Shown here: positions 22,603 to 30,435 of the stretch, one piece after another
Position numbering within the stretch: position 1 is the stretch's first letter
Layout: every line of letters starts with the position of its first letter
Origin: a virus
Virus record (IMG/VR): IMGVR_UViG_3300044998_001332
Location: 1-30,447 of that record
Direction: 5' to 3' (one strand)
DNA length: 30,447 nt
Translations under genes and position numbers: made by a program
The notes under the pieces: generated by a model
Told to the model about the DNA's origin: nothing
Seen by the model: only the letters and a program-made list of their open reading frames with translations
Database searches by the model: none

Positions 22603-23007
22603 TTACTGCACAAGCTCGCGCCAAAGCTGCCTTTGCTTTCGCCAGTCGAGAACGGCTGCGATCGGTTGCAGCTGGCGCAGCTGCAACGGGTCGCGCCCAC
22701 GAACGGTTCGCGGCAGGAACAGGATTTCCTCCTGGATGTCGGGGGCCAGCTGAAGCAGGTTCATGATCTGGCTGACCCTGGGCCGGGTCACATGGCCCAG
22801 CGCGGCCAGCTCAGTGTAGCTGGCGACCACGCCGTCACGGAGCAATCGCTCGAAGCGGATGGCCAGCGCCATGAGTCGGGCAATCCTGGGCACCCGGCCC
22901 GGCTCCACGGGGGGACTTGGTTCCTCGCCTGACCGCAGTTCCTTGCGGCTGCCGCGCCCGCGGCGGTGGAAGTGGACCTTGCACTCGAACGTTAGTGGGG
23001 TGGTCAT
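22603..23007 (-). CDS. ParB/KorB-type HTH protein coupled to the recombinase
   Basis: A 134-residue protein. ATG 23007 overlaps the recombinase stop (ATGA) and has GGAG upstream within the recombinase gene. Residues 1-40 are basic and Pro-rich. Residues 40-95 contain a helix-turn-helix of the ParB/KorB kind: YTELAALGHVTRPRVSQIMN, followed by LLQLAPDIQEEIL. The basic C-terminus is rich in Gln and Arg. As the small last gene of a recombinase operon it may be a directionality or accessory factor, or a regulator acting on the adjacent palindrome at 22504. HTH assignment is good; the role is inferred. Confidence 0.75.
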   Translation of the reverse strand: MTTPLTFECKVHFHRRGRGSRKELRSGEEPSPPVEPGRVPRIARLMALAIRFERLLRDGVVASYTELAALGHVTRPRVSQIMNLLQLAPDIQEEILFLPRTVRGRDPLQLRQLQPIAAVLDWRKQRQLWRELVQ

Positions 23008-24599
23008 GCGCTCCTCTCCTGGCGCTGGTCGGCAAGCTGCTGCGCCAGCGCCTTGATGCCCGTGGGGTGGAACGTGATGGTCACTTTGCCGTCGGCCCCG
23101 TCGTAATCCACGCGCTCGACCAGGAGACCAATCACGCGGGCCTGCTCGCGCGGCGTCAGCGCCTCCCAGACCGGGTCGAAGACCGACAGGGCCAGGGCCG
23201 TCTCTTCTTCGTCAAGAAGTCTTTGCTGGGCCGTCTGGATTTGCTCGCGGACCTTCCGCATCCGCCCCTCGACCAGGCCGATCCGTTCTTGCAGGTCGGC
23301 CAGCCGGGAAATGACCGAGCCGTTGTCGTCGCCCGGCCGCAGCTGGCACGAGAGCTTGCGCAGCTCGGCGTGCCAGCGAGACAGGTCCTTTTCCAGGCTG
23401 CGCTGCTCGGCCTCCAGCTCGCTCGTGCGGGCCTCGTCCTGCTGGTGCGCCTGGGAGAGCACCTCGCGGAGCAGGGCCTGGTCCTGGCCGATGCACTTGA
23501 TCTGGCTGACGACGAACTCCTCGATCTGGGCGGCGGGGATCGACTTCGACGGGCAGGTGTCCCAGCCTCGCTTCTGCGCCGAGGAGCAAACGTAGTAGCG
23601 GTAGCGCTTGGTGCCGTTGCGGGTGGTGTGCGACGGCGTCATGGCGCAGCCGCAGGGGACGCAGCGCAACCGGCCCTTGAGCAGCGCCCCGAACTTGTTC
23701 CGCACCGGCGCGCCGTGCGTCTGCCCGTTGCGCTGCAGCAGCGATTGAACGCGCTGAAAGACCGCGGGATTAACGATGCCGGGGTGCTCGCCGTCGTGGA
23801 CCTCGTCCTTGTAGCGGACCTTGCCGACGTAGGCGACGTTGGTCAGCAGCCGGTACAGGCTGGTCCGCTCGAACGGCTGGCCGCCGCGCTCGCGGCCCTT
23901 GCGGGTGGTCCAGCGCTTGTTGACCCAACCGCGCCGCTCCAGCTCCTGCACGACCGGCAGCAGTGACTCGTGTTCGAGGTAAAGGTCGAAGATGGCCCGC
24001 ACACGGACGGCCTCGGCCTCGTTGACGACCAGCCGGAAGCCGCGCGGGTCCACGTCGTAGCCCAGGATGGGGTGCCCACCGGCCCACTTGCCCTTGCGCC
24101 GCGTGGCGGCGATCTTGTCCCGCGTCCGCTCCGAGATGATCTCCCGCTCGAACTGGGCAAAGGACAGGAGCACGTTCAGCACCAGCCGCCCCATCGAGGT
24201 CGCGGTGTTGAACTGTTGCGTGACGGACACGAAGGAAACGCGGTGCTTGTCGAAGGTCTGCATCATCTGGGCGAAGTCGAGCAGCGAGCGTGACAGCCGA
24301 TCGACCTTGTACACGACCACGCAGTCGATCTTGCCCGCCTCGATGTCGGCGAGCAGCCGCTGCAGGGCCGGTCGTTCCATGTTGCCACCGGTGAAGCCGC
24401 CGTCGTCGTAGCGCTCCGGTAGGCAGGTCCAGCCTTCCTGCCGCTGGCTGGCCACGAACGCCTCGCCGGCCTCGCGCTGGGCGTCGAGCGAATTGAACTC
24501 CTGCTCGAGGCCCTCCTCGGTGGACTTGCGCGTGTAGACGGCGCAGCGGACGACCGGCAGCGTGGCCGGCTTCGGGTGCTTGCCGTTGTTGCGGTTCAT
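23004..24599 (-). CDS. Large serine recombinase
   Basis: A 531-residue site-specific recombinase. The N-terminal resolvase domain (about 17-165) has the nucleophile Ser26 in VYTRKSTEEG and the Arg cluster YKVDRLSRS. The recombinase domain (about 180-290) is followed by a zinc ribbon with CVPCG and CSSAQKRGWDTC (about 325-370). A long charged coiled coil follows (about 390-470), then a C-terminal segment of about 60 residues. All four expected parts are present, so the enzyme should be active. Such proteins integrate and excise phages. It overlaps the DUF2924 gene upstream and the HTH gene downstream by four bases each. No att site could be identified in the window. Confidence 0.95.
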   Translation of the reverse strand: MNRNNGKHPKPATLPVVRCAVYTRKSTEEGLEQEFNSLDAQREAGEAFVASQRQEGWTCLPERYDDGGFTGGNMERPALQRLLADIEAGKIDCVVVYKVDRLSRSLLDFAQMMQTFDKHRVSFVSVTQQFNTATSMGRLVLNVLLSFAQFEREIISERTRDKIAATRRKGKWAGGHPILGYDVDPRGFRLVVNEAEAVRVRAIFDLYLEHESLLPVVQELERRGWVNKRWTTRKGRERGGQPFERTSLYRLLTNVAYVGKVRYKDEVHDGEHPGIVNPAVFQRVQSLLQRNGQTHGAPVRNKFGALLKGRLRCVPCGCAMTPSHTTRNGTKRYRYYVCSSAQKRGWDTCPSKSIPAAQIEEFVVSQIKCIGQDQALLREVLSQAHQQDEARTSELEAEQRSLEKDLSRWHAELRKLSCQLRPGDDNGSVISRLADLQERIGLVEGRMRKVREQIQTAQQRLLDEEETALALSVFDPVWEALTPREQARVIGLLVERVDYDGADGKVTITFHPTGIKALAQQLADQRQERSA

Positions 24600-25093
24600 G
24601 CGTCACCCCCTTTGTCGCCCAGGCGGAAAAACAAGTAGCCGTTGCAGTGCGAGCCGGTGATGGCCCGGGCCACGGCGCTGAGAGAGCCGTAGACCTCCCC
24701 CTCGTACTCGAAGCCGTGCGGCAGGACTTTGACCTGCAACACCTCGCCTTTGTACTTCCGGGTGAGAACGGTGCCCGGCGGTGGCAGGCGGTCGTCCGGC
24801 TTGAAGGCGAGGACATGGGCGGTGGTCCGCTCCGGGGTGGGCGCGGCGGGCAGCACCTTGGGTGGGTTCATCCGCAGGTCGGCGTCGCTGGCCAACTCGG
24901 CGGCCCGCCGGCGGGCGCGTTCAGACAGGTCGCCCTCGGCCAGGGCCTGCAGCCGCCAGGCGAGGCGCTTCACGAGCCAGGCCCGGTTGTTGGCGTTGGT
25001 CGGTTCGCCGAAGACTTCGGCGTACCGGTTTCGTAGCTCTTTGACGGTCATCCGCTGGAGTGCGGCTAGTTCTTTGCCAATGTTCAGGTCCAC
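24596..25093 (-). CDS. DUF2924 family protein
   Basis: A 165-residue protein starting at GTG 25093, with AAGGAG nine bases upstream. The N-terminal half has the DUF2924 pattern: LRNRYAEVFGEPTNANNRAW and LVKRLAWRLQALAEGDLS. The C-terminal half contains LTRKYKGEVLQVKVLPHGFEYEGEVYGSL followed by ARAITGSHCNGYLFFRL shown here in two parts, resembling a short DNA-binding beta-helix module often called DUF2924 C-terminal or MutL-like. DUF2924 genes are habitual partners of large serine recombinases in phages. A function in recombination control is likely but unproven. It is translationally coupled to the recombinase. Confidence 0.85.
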   Translation of the reverse strand: MDLNIGKELAALQRMTVKELRNRYAEVFGEPTNANNRAWLVKRLAWRLQALAEGDLSERARRRAAELASDADLRMNPPKVLPAAPTPERTTAHVLAFKPDDRLPPPGTVLTRKYKGEVLQVKVLPHGFEYEGEVYGSLSAVARAITGSHCNGYLFFRLGDKGGDA

Positions 25094-25128
25094 GTCGTTG
25101 TTCTCCTTTCTCGGTGTCTCGGAAATGG

Positions 25129-25338
25129 TTAACCCGTGTGGACACTGAGCACGGTTTTCGCGGAAAGCTCAAGGCAACTGTCGCCGGTTTTCTCGGGATT
25201 TTCCGGGGCGGAATGCTCGTCCGGATCGGCAAAGGTCGCGGCCCGTGCGCGCAGGCGCAGCACGCCGACGGCGAGCACAGCGGCGATCTCACGGAAGCGG
25301 TCTTGCGGGGTAAGGTCCGAGTTATCGAACGGTCGCAT
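25129..25338 (-). CDS. Small conserved-type protein of the recombinase module
   Basis: A 69-residue protein. AGGAG lies seven bases before the ATG. The core, SDLTPQDRFREIAAVLAVGV then LRLRARAA, is one amphipathic helical segment typical of small proteins next to DUF2924/recombinase pairs; the C-terminal half is probably disordered. It sits 35 bases before the DUF2924 gene and 73 bases after the terminase, in the same direction. The role is unknown. The good ribosome binding site and operon position support it being real. Confidence 0.65.
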   Translation of the reverse strand: MRPFDNSDLTPQDRFREIAAVLAVGVLRLRARAATFADPDEHSAPENPEKTGDSCLELSAKTVLSVHTG

Positions 25339-25411
25339 GGGACATCTCCTGGGAGTTGCCCACAGCGACCTTCGCCCAGCGATCAGTGCGCTGTCCGGCG
25401 GTTGGGAATGG

Positions 25412-27682
25412 TCAACGGCGTTTGGTTTTCTGCATCCTGGCGAAGCTGACGCGCTCGCGCCTGGCGGGGGCGGTGCCGTCGGTGCCCGGCAGGACCACGC
25501 CTTGCATGGAGGCCGCCACGGCGCAGCCGACCAGACAATCGAGCCAGTGGTTGTCGCCGCGCTCGGGGCGCTGCTTCCATTCGTCCACCGTGCGGCCCCG
25601 GCCCTCCGTCCTGACGCGGTACTCGGCGGTCAGGTGCTCGGCGAAGAGACGGTGCATTTCCGGCTTGTCGCCAAAGAGCGACAGGCAGCCCCGGTCGCCC
25701 ATCGGCACGGCAAGCCTGGCGTGGACGAAGGATTTCCAGTAGTTGGTGTCGTAGAGCGCGTGGCGAACGGCGCGCTTGCCGTGGACGTTGGGCACGCGCC
25801 AGTTGTGCCCGACGCGGTCGCCCGGCCGGCGCTTGTACTCGCTGAACGGCTGACTCGAGGCGCCCACGAACCGGCCGTGGCTCGGCATGACCACCGAGGC
25901 GTGCGCCGACTGCCGGCAGAACTGGTAGACGACGTCGGTCGCCGAACCCCAGTTGGCGTCGATCAGGCAGCGTTCGACCCGCAGCTCGGCTCCGTCGTCA
26001 CGCCGCCAGCCTCGACCGAGGAGGCTGGCGGTCAACCGCTCCAGGCCCGCGTAAATCGCTCCTTCCAGCCCGGCCGCGCCAGTAACTCCGGCGAGCGTTA
26101 GCCTGGCGTCGCGGAGGGTGAAGTATGCCCGCTTCTGGTCGGGGAAGGTGCCGTAGTCGAGGACGTAGCCGGTGAAGTCATCCTCCCAAGCGGCCACGAC
26201 AAAAAAGAGCAAGTTGGCCTGCACGTCGATGAACGCCGTCAGGTGATTGCAGCCGACCGGCACCTCGCCGCGCTTCATGCGGTTCAGCTTGCCCGCGATC
26301 TGGTCGGTGGTCAGCTCGTCGTCGCCAGCGACCTCCTCGGGTAACGGCTCGTTCTGGTACTCAGCATAGAACGCCGCCTCGTCCTGAAGCTTGAGGTTCA
26401 TCGCATGCTGAATGGCCGACAGTTCGTCGTGGTTAAACCGCTCCGGCCAGGCGACGACCGCCCCTTCGTCCATCGCTGCCTGGTTCTGCCGGTAAAACTC
26501 GGTCGCCTCCTCGCCGGCATTGCCCTGCCGCATGCTGTCGGCACGCACCTCGGCGTACTGCTGCCACAGCTTCTCGTTGGCCGGGAACGAGTAGACCATC
26601 TTGGTGCGCTCGCCGTTCCACTCCGGGTGCTTGTCGCGGTCGAGGATGTTGTCCGCCATGTCGCCCGGCCGGATCACCGTGCAAGGCATGATCCCAGAGA
26701 TCTTTTTGCCGGGACCGGCCAGGCCGAGGACCGCGCCGGCCAGGATGCTCTCGCGCGTGGCACACTGCGACAGCGACCGCGCCGACGCGTCGGTCTGGGG
26801 GTCGTCGAGGACGACCAGGGTCGGCCGCACCGTCTTGCCATCGGCCCGCTTGTACTTCATGCCGCGGATGCGGCCGGTGATGCCAGCGACCTTGATGATC
26901 GCGCCGCTGGCGTTGCTGCCGGGGATCGTAGGCAGCACGATCTCGCGCGCGGTCCAGCCGATGTGAGTACGTTCGCCCTTGTAGAGCTGGCCGTTGCAGC
27001 GGTTGGCGATGCCGTCGAGGCACTGGACCGGGTAGACGACCTCGGGAAAGTCCTCCAGGAGCAGGTCGTTGCCATCGAGTTCCATCTTGATGGAGTCGAG
27101 CATGTCCATCGCATGCCCTTCGTCCGAGCCGATCAAGCACACAAACTCCCGGTGCCCATAAAGCACGGCCCAGATGCAGGCGCACTCGCAGATGGTGCTC
27201 TTCCCTGAGCCCCGTGGCATCGCCAGCGCGAACAGGCCGCCGCGCAGCACCGCCTGCTCGATGCGGGCGATCACCTTCAGGTGATCCTTGGACCACGGCA
27301 GGTGGAACGTCAGTGGGAAGTAGGTCTCGCAGAAGAAGCGGAAGTCGGACGCCGCCTTCTCCTTCCTCGCTGCGTTCACGACTGCCGGCAGTTCGCCGAT
27401 GTCGCGGCCGGCCAGCGACAGCGCGATGTTGCGGGCGCGGGCGCGTTCCTTGAGGACCTCGTAGGGATCGCTTTCTGGCTCGGGCCTCGGTGTATGCCGC
27501 AGTTGCACGAGCCAGGCGACGTAGCGCAGCAGGTCCACGTGCCGGGCGTCGCCGATGCGCAAGCCGGCGCGCGAACGATGACGGTGAAGCTGGCGCTCGT
27601 TGATGACCTCGCCCAGCGGGGTCGAGTTCAAGAGCCGGCACAGCTCGCTCGGTCGCAGCTTGCGCGGGTCAATCGTGGGCAC
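25412..27682 (-). CDS. Phage terminase large subunit with N-terminal HTH-like segment
   Basis: A 756-residue protein from GTG 27682, with GGAGAT upstream. Residues 1-62 form an HTH-like helical segment unusual for a large subunit. Residues 110-430 are the packaging ATPase: Walker A PRGSGKS at 156-162, and Walker B TLVVLDD near 288-294. The C-terminal nuclease domain begins around residue 480, with AFIDVQANLLFFVV carrying the first metal-binding Asp, and later CLIDANWGSATD. The protein powers DNA packaging into the procapsid and cuts the DNA. Its N-terminus resembles the separate 72-aa protein encoded just upstream, which overlaps it by 14 bases. No head genes are within the window. Confidence 0.92.
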   Translation of the reverse strand: MPTIDPRKLRPSELCRLLNSTPLGEVINERQLHRHRSRAGLRIGDARHVDLLRYVAWLVQLRHTPRPEPESDPYEVLKERARARNIALSLAGRDIGELPAVVNAARKEKAASDFRFFCETYFPLTFHLPWSKDHLKVIARIEQAVLRGGLFALAMPRGSGKSTICECACIWAVLYGHREFVCLIGSDEGHAMDMLDSIKMELDGNDLLLEDFPEVVYPVQCLDGIANRCNGQLYKGERTHIGWTAREIVLPTIPGSNASGAIIKVAGITGRIRGMKYKRADGKTVRPTLVVLDDPQTDASARSLSQCATRESILAGAVLGLAGPGKKISGIMPCTVIRPGDMADNILDRDKHPEWNGERTKMVYSFPANEKLWQQYAEVRADSMRQGNAGEEATEFYRQNQAAMDEGAVVAWPERFNHDELSAIQHAMNLKLQDEAAFYAEYQNEPLPEEVAGDDELTTDQIAGKLNRMKRGEVPVGCNHLTAFIDVQANLLFFVVAAWEDDFTGYVLDYGTFPDQKRAYFTLRDARLTLAGVTGAAGLEGAIYAGLERLTASLLGRGWRRDDGAELRVERCLIDANWGSATDVVYQFCRQSAHASVVMPSHGRFVGASSQPFSEYKRRPGDRVGHNWRVPNVHGKRAVRHALYDTNYWKSFVHARLAVPMGDRGCLSLFGDKPEMHRLFAEHLTAEYRVRTEGRGRTVDEWKQRPERGDNHWLDCLVGCAVAASMQGVVLPGTDGTAPARRERVSFARMQKTKRR

Positions 27683-27887
27683 GCCCCATCTCCTTCAAGA
27701 GCCAGGCGCCGTAGTGGACCAGGTTGATCGTGCCGTCGGCGTTCGTGGGCGCGCCGGCCGCCACATCCGCCTGAAGCATCTCGACGGTGACCGCTTGGCC
27801 GCCCACGCGGGCCAGCAGCCGGGCGGCGTCTGCCAGCGTCAGCGCGTTCGGGTTGAGGCCGGTCGTCTCGCGGTACTCAGTTGTCAT
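27669..27887 (-). CDS. Small HTH-like protein, possible terminase small subunit
   Basis: A 72-residue protein starting MTTEYRETTGLNPNALTLAD, with GAGGT close to the ATG. The helical pattern with LADAARLLARVGGQAVT and INLVHYGAWLLKEM resembles the first 62 residues of the adjacent terminase (VDLLRYVAWLVQL). Position, size and coupling to the large subunit suggest DNA recognition for packaging. It is the first gene of the leftward operon, and its promoter must lie in the divergent spacer at 27888-28020. Assignment as small terminase is by context. Confidence 0.6.
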   Translation of the reverse strand: MTTEYRETTGLNPNALTLADAARLLARVGGQAVTVEMLQADVAAGAPTNADGTINLVHYGAWLLKEMGRAHD

Positions 27888-28020
27888 ACCACCTCGCAAA
27901 AATCTCGGAATTCCTCGGGAATTCCGGGCAAATCGCCTTGCCTTTCTCGGCACCCCCGCGCAACTGACTGATGTTCGCATGTACATCAGCGCGGCCATCC
28001 ACGTTGCGAGGGACCAGACC
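27888..28020. promoter_or_regulatory. Divergent spacer with perfect 9-bp palindrome
   Basis: CGGAATTCC (27906-27914) and GGAATTCCG (27918-27926) are separated by TCG. The palindrome lies 19 bases from the start of the leftward packaging operon and about 95 bases from the rightward amidoligase gene, so one regulator could control both. No clear -10 or -35 boxes are visible on either strand. Confidence 0.5.
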
Positions 28021-28875
28021 ATGATCGAAGCCAACCAACTCACCTTCGGAGTCGAGATCGAGACCATTGCCCCCGCCAGCGCCGTCGCCGAGGGCGGCCT
28101 GCGCATCGGCAGCTACCGCCGCGGCATCCAGGTCCCCTACCTGCCGCCAGGCTGGACTGCCGAGTGCGACGGCTCGATCCGCGCCACCGACGGCGGCCAC
28201 GCCTGCGAGATTGTCAGCCCGGTCCTCCAGGGGGCCGAGGGGCTGGCCCAGGTCGCCGAGGTCCTGCGAACGCTGCAGGCCAAAAACCATCGCGTGAACG
28301 GCTCGACCGGCGTGCATGTGCATGTCGGGTGGAAACGCAACTGGCCCAGCGAAGCCCTGGCCCGGCTGGTGACCATCGTCGCCTACGTCGAGAAGGGCCT
28401 GTACGCGATCACCGGCACCAAGCAGCGCGAACGCGGCGCGTATTGCGGCGGGGTCCGCCGCTACGGCAACAAGGACCACGCCAAGGACCGCGTCGAACGC
28501 GGCCGTTACCACGCCCTCAACCTCACCAACCTCGCCCACGGCACCAAGGACACGGTCGAGTTCCGGGTCTTCTCCGGGTCGCTCCAGGTGGTGAAGGTCC
28601 TGGGCTGGATTCAGGTCTGCCTGGGCCTGGTCGAGCGCGCCCTGGCCGCCAAGCGGATGCCGAGCTTCAGCCCGCGGCCGCCGCGTGGCGGCTGGAAGAA
28701 GGCCGGCGAGGGCCAGAGCGAGGTCGAACGCCTGATCGGCTACCTCGCCTGGGCCCCCGGCTACGCCCGCATCCACGGCGGACGCTGCTTCGGCTGGATC
28801 GGTGGCGACATCGACCAAAACACGATCAAGGCCGAGTTCCGCCGCCTGGCCAGGAAGTACGACGCGCAACGCTAA
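28021..28875 (+). CDS. Amidoligase family protein (ATP-dependent COOH-NH2 ligase)
   Basis: A 284-residue protein. ATG 28021 has GAGG nine bases upstream; ATG 27979 is in frame but lacks such a site. Family motifs appear in order: LTFGVEIET (acidic metal/ATP site), ECDGSI, CEIVSPVL, VHVHVGWKRNW, RYHALNLTNL and TVEFRVFSGSL. Such ligases of glutamine-synthetase-like fold join carboxyl and amino groups to form amide bonds in peptides or proteins. The next gene, 18 bases downstream, is a class II glutamine amidotransferase that could release ammonia or hydrolyse a gamma-glutamyl bond. Ligase-plus-amidotransferase pairs are described for this superfamily. Substrate is unknown. Confidence 0.85.
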   Translation: MIEANQLTFGVEIETIAPASAVAEGGLRIGSYRRGIQVPYLPPGWTAECDGSIRATDGGHACEIVSPVLQGAEGLAQVAEVLRTLQAKNHRVNGSTGVHVHVGWKRNWPSEALARLVTIVAYVEKGLYAITGTKQRERGAYCGGVRRYGNKDHAKDRVERGRYHALNLTNLAHGTKDTVEFRVFSGSLQVVKVLGWIQVCLGLVERALAAKRMPSFSPRPPRGGWKKAGEGQSEVERLIGYLAWAPGYARIHGGRCFGWIGGDIDQNTIKAEFRRLARKYDAQR

Positions 28876-28893
28876 CCCCACGAGGTGACTCCC

Positions 28894-29808
28894 ATGTGCG
28901 GACTCTTCGGCTACCTGAGCAAGACTGGACGCGGTCCCGACCTGGACCGCCTCCGGCGCATCGCTCTCGAAACGCAAATCCGCGGCGCTCACGCCTTTGG
29001 CTTGGTGTGGGTCGCACCCGACGGCAAGCTGCATGTCTTCAAGCGCCCCGGCTCGGCGGCGGCGAACCTGGACGCGCTCGACCGCTGCCGCGACGCACTC
29101 ATCGTCGCGGGCCATTGCCGGTATGCGACGCACGGCGACCCGGCCGACAACCGCAACAACCATCCGCATCGCGCCGGCCGCGGCTGGTTGGTTCACAACG
29201 GCATCGTTCGCAACCACGCCAGCATCGCCCGGCGCTACGGGCTGGTGCCAGAAACCGAGTGCGACAGCGAGGTGCTGGGGCTGCTCATGGCCAAGGTCCC
29301 CGGCTCGCTGCAACGCCGGGCGGCGATCGGCGTCGATGCCACCGATGGGCCGCTCGCGCTGCTGGGCGTTTGGACCCGGCCAGCCCGGTTGCTCCTGGTG
29401 CGGCGCGGCAACCCGCTCTGGATCGGCGAGACGCGGACCGGGGCCTACTTCGGCAGCCTGCCGGGCGAGCTGCCAGAGGGCGCTCGGCCGGTCCCGGAGG
29501 GCTACGCGATGGTGCATACGCTCGACGACCGCCTGCTGGTCTCCCAAATCGGAAGCCGAAACGCGGGCTTGCCCCGCGTCGCGGTGGGTGGTTCCCGCCG
29601 CCTGAGGATGGCAGCCAGACCATCGGGAACGTCCTGGGACAACAACACGATGACCGAGAAGGATTGGGACCTGTTCTGCGAGCTGCTCGAAAAGCTGGTG
29701 TCGCAGCCGGGCTCCTGGAAGGAGAAGAAGGAGGCGGTCGAGGCCGAGGCTTCGCGCCGCGGCGCCGACACCGCGCTGGAAGAGTTCGCCGGCTGGTTTT
29801 CGGAGTGA
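28894..29808 (+). CDS. Class II glutamine amidotransferase with repeat-encoded extension
   Basis: A 304-residue protein. Residues 1-219 are an Ntn-hydrolase glutamine amidotransferase: Cys2 nucleophile in MCGLFGYLS, RGAHAFGLV, GHCRYATHGDPADNRNNHPH, and VHNGIVRNH. GAGGTG precedes the ATG. Residues 220-244 are encoded by a palindromic repeat (29552-29625), and residues 253-304 correspond to a distinct acidic helical segment starting MTEKDWDLFCELLEK. Where a second repeat copy follows at 29807, a TGA stop is formed at its edge; at the first copy the matching codon is GGA. The enzyme may therefore have lost its stop and been fused to a formerly separate 52-residue protein. It probably works with the upstream amidoligase. 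Confidence 0.85.
   Translation: MCGLFGYLSKTGRGPDLDRLRRIALETQIRGAHAFGLVWVAPDGKLHVFKRPGSAAANLDALDRCRDALIVAGHCRYATHGDPADNRNNHPHRAGRGWLVHNGIVRNHASIARRYGLVPETECDSEVLGLLMAKVPGSLQRRAAIGVDATDGPLALLGVWTRPARLLLVRRGNPLWIGETRTGAYFGSLPGELPEGARPVPEGYAMVHTLDDRLLVSQIGSRNAGLPRVAVGGSRRLRMAARPSGTSWDNNTMTEKDWDLFCELLEKLVSQPGSWKEKKEAVEAEASRRGADTALEEFAGWFSE
29552..29625 (+). repeat. Palindromic repeat copy 1 (inside amidotransferase frame)
   Basis: A 74-bp unit with two hairpins: CGCGGG/CCCGCG (29562-29578) and GGTGGG/CCCGCC with one G-T pair (29583-29599), then CCTGAGGATGGCAGCC. Closely related to 29807-29886. Confidence 0.7.
29650..29808 (+). other. Possible former separate 52-aa ORF at the amidotransferase C-terminus
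   Basis: Begins MTEKDWDLFCELLEKLVSQP and ends FAGWFSE. Bounded on both sides by palindromic repeat copies. There is no good ribosome binding site before ATG 29650, so today it is probably made as part of the upstream protein. Confidence 0.35.
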
Positions 29809-29886
29809 AGCCGAAACGCTGCGGGCAAAGTCCGCAGCGTCGCGGCGGGTGGTTCCTGCCGCCTGAGGATGGCAGCCAATCCATCG
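29807..29886 (+). repeat. Palindromic repeat copy 2 (intergenic)
   Basis: An 80-bp unit with hairpins CGCTGCGG/CCGCAGCG (29817-29839) and GGCGGG/CCTGCC (29844-29860). Stem bases differ from copy 1 yet pairing is kept, as in selected structures. It begins within the TGA stop of the preceding gene. Confidence 0.7.
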
Positions 29887-29910
29887 CAACCTCTCTCGAG
29901 GAGAGTCACC

Positions 29911-30435
29911 ATGAAGAAGGACGAGATCAAGGTCGGCGGCACGTACCTGGCCAAGGTCAGCGACCGGGTGGTGCCGGTGCGCATCGACGCCGAGAACACG
30001 CACGGCGGTTGGGACGCGACCAACCTGCTGACCGACAAGAAGGTCCGCATCAAGAGCGCCCAGCGCCTGCGCTGCCCGGCCAACCGCGACGGCTCGCCGC
30101 AGGCCCAGCCCGAAATCCAGGCTCCTGCCGACGACGGTAAGAAGGCCGCAAGGGGCAAGGCCAAGAAGAGCGCCAAGGCCAAGACCGACGGCGAGGCCAA
30201 GGCGAAGAAGGTCGGCTGCCTGGACGCTGCCGCCAGGGTGCTGAGCGAGAGCGGCCAGCCGATGACCTGCCAGGAGATGATCGAGGCGATGGCCGCGAAG
30301 GGCTACTGGACCAGCCCCGGCGGTGCCACGCCTGACCGCACGCTGTATTCCGCCATCGCGCGCGAGATCACGACCAAGGCCAAGGAGTCCCGGTTCGTCA
30401 AGAGTGAGCGCGGCAAGTTCGCGCTGGCCAAGTGA
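29911..30435 (+). CDS. HARE-HTH domain protein with N-terminal beta module
   Basis: A 174-residue protein with GAGGAG before the ATG. Residues 1-52 are a small beta-barrel-like module starting MKKDEIKVGGTYLAKVSDRV. Residues 60-103 are a Lys/Ala-rich flexible linker. Residues 104-174 match the HARE-HTH (HB1/ASXL) winged helix: AARVLSESGQPMTCQEMIEA then MAAKGYWTSPG, with the closing FVKSERGKFALA. HARE-HTH domains are thought to link DNA-modifying or repair functions to chromatin or to modified bases. The Lys-rich linker should bind DNA non-specifically. It lies 24 bases past the second palindromic repeat. Domain call is good; role unknown. Confidence 0.8.
   Translation: MKKDEIKVGGTYLAKVSDRVVPVRIDAENTHGGWDATNLLTDKKVRIKSAQRLRCPANRDGSPQAQPEIQAPADDGKKAARGKAKKSAKAKTDGEAKAKKVGCLDAAARVLSESGQPMTCQEMIEAMAAKGYWTSPGGATPDRTLYSAIAREITTKAKESRFVKSERGKFALAK

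Noticed and set aside
27877-30003. 708-codon minus-strand open frame opposite the amidoligase and amidotransferase genes
   Set aside because: Crosses several well-supported plus-strand genes and shows no domain.
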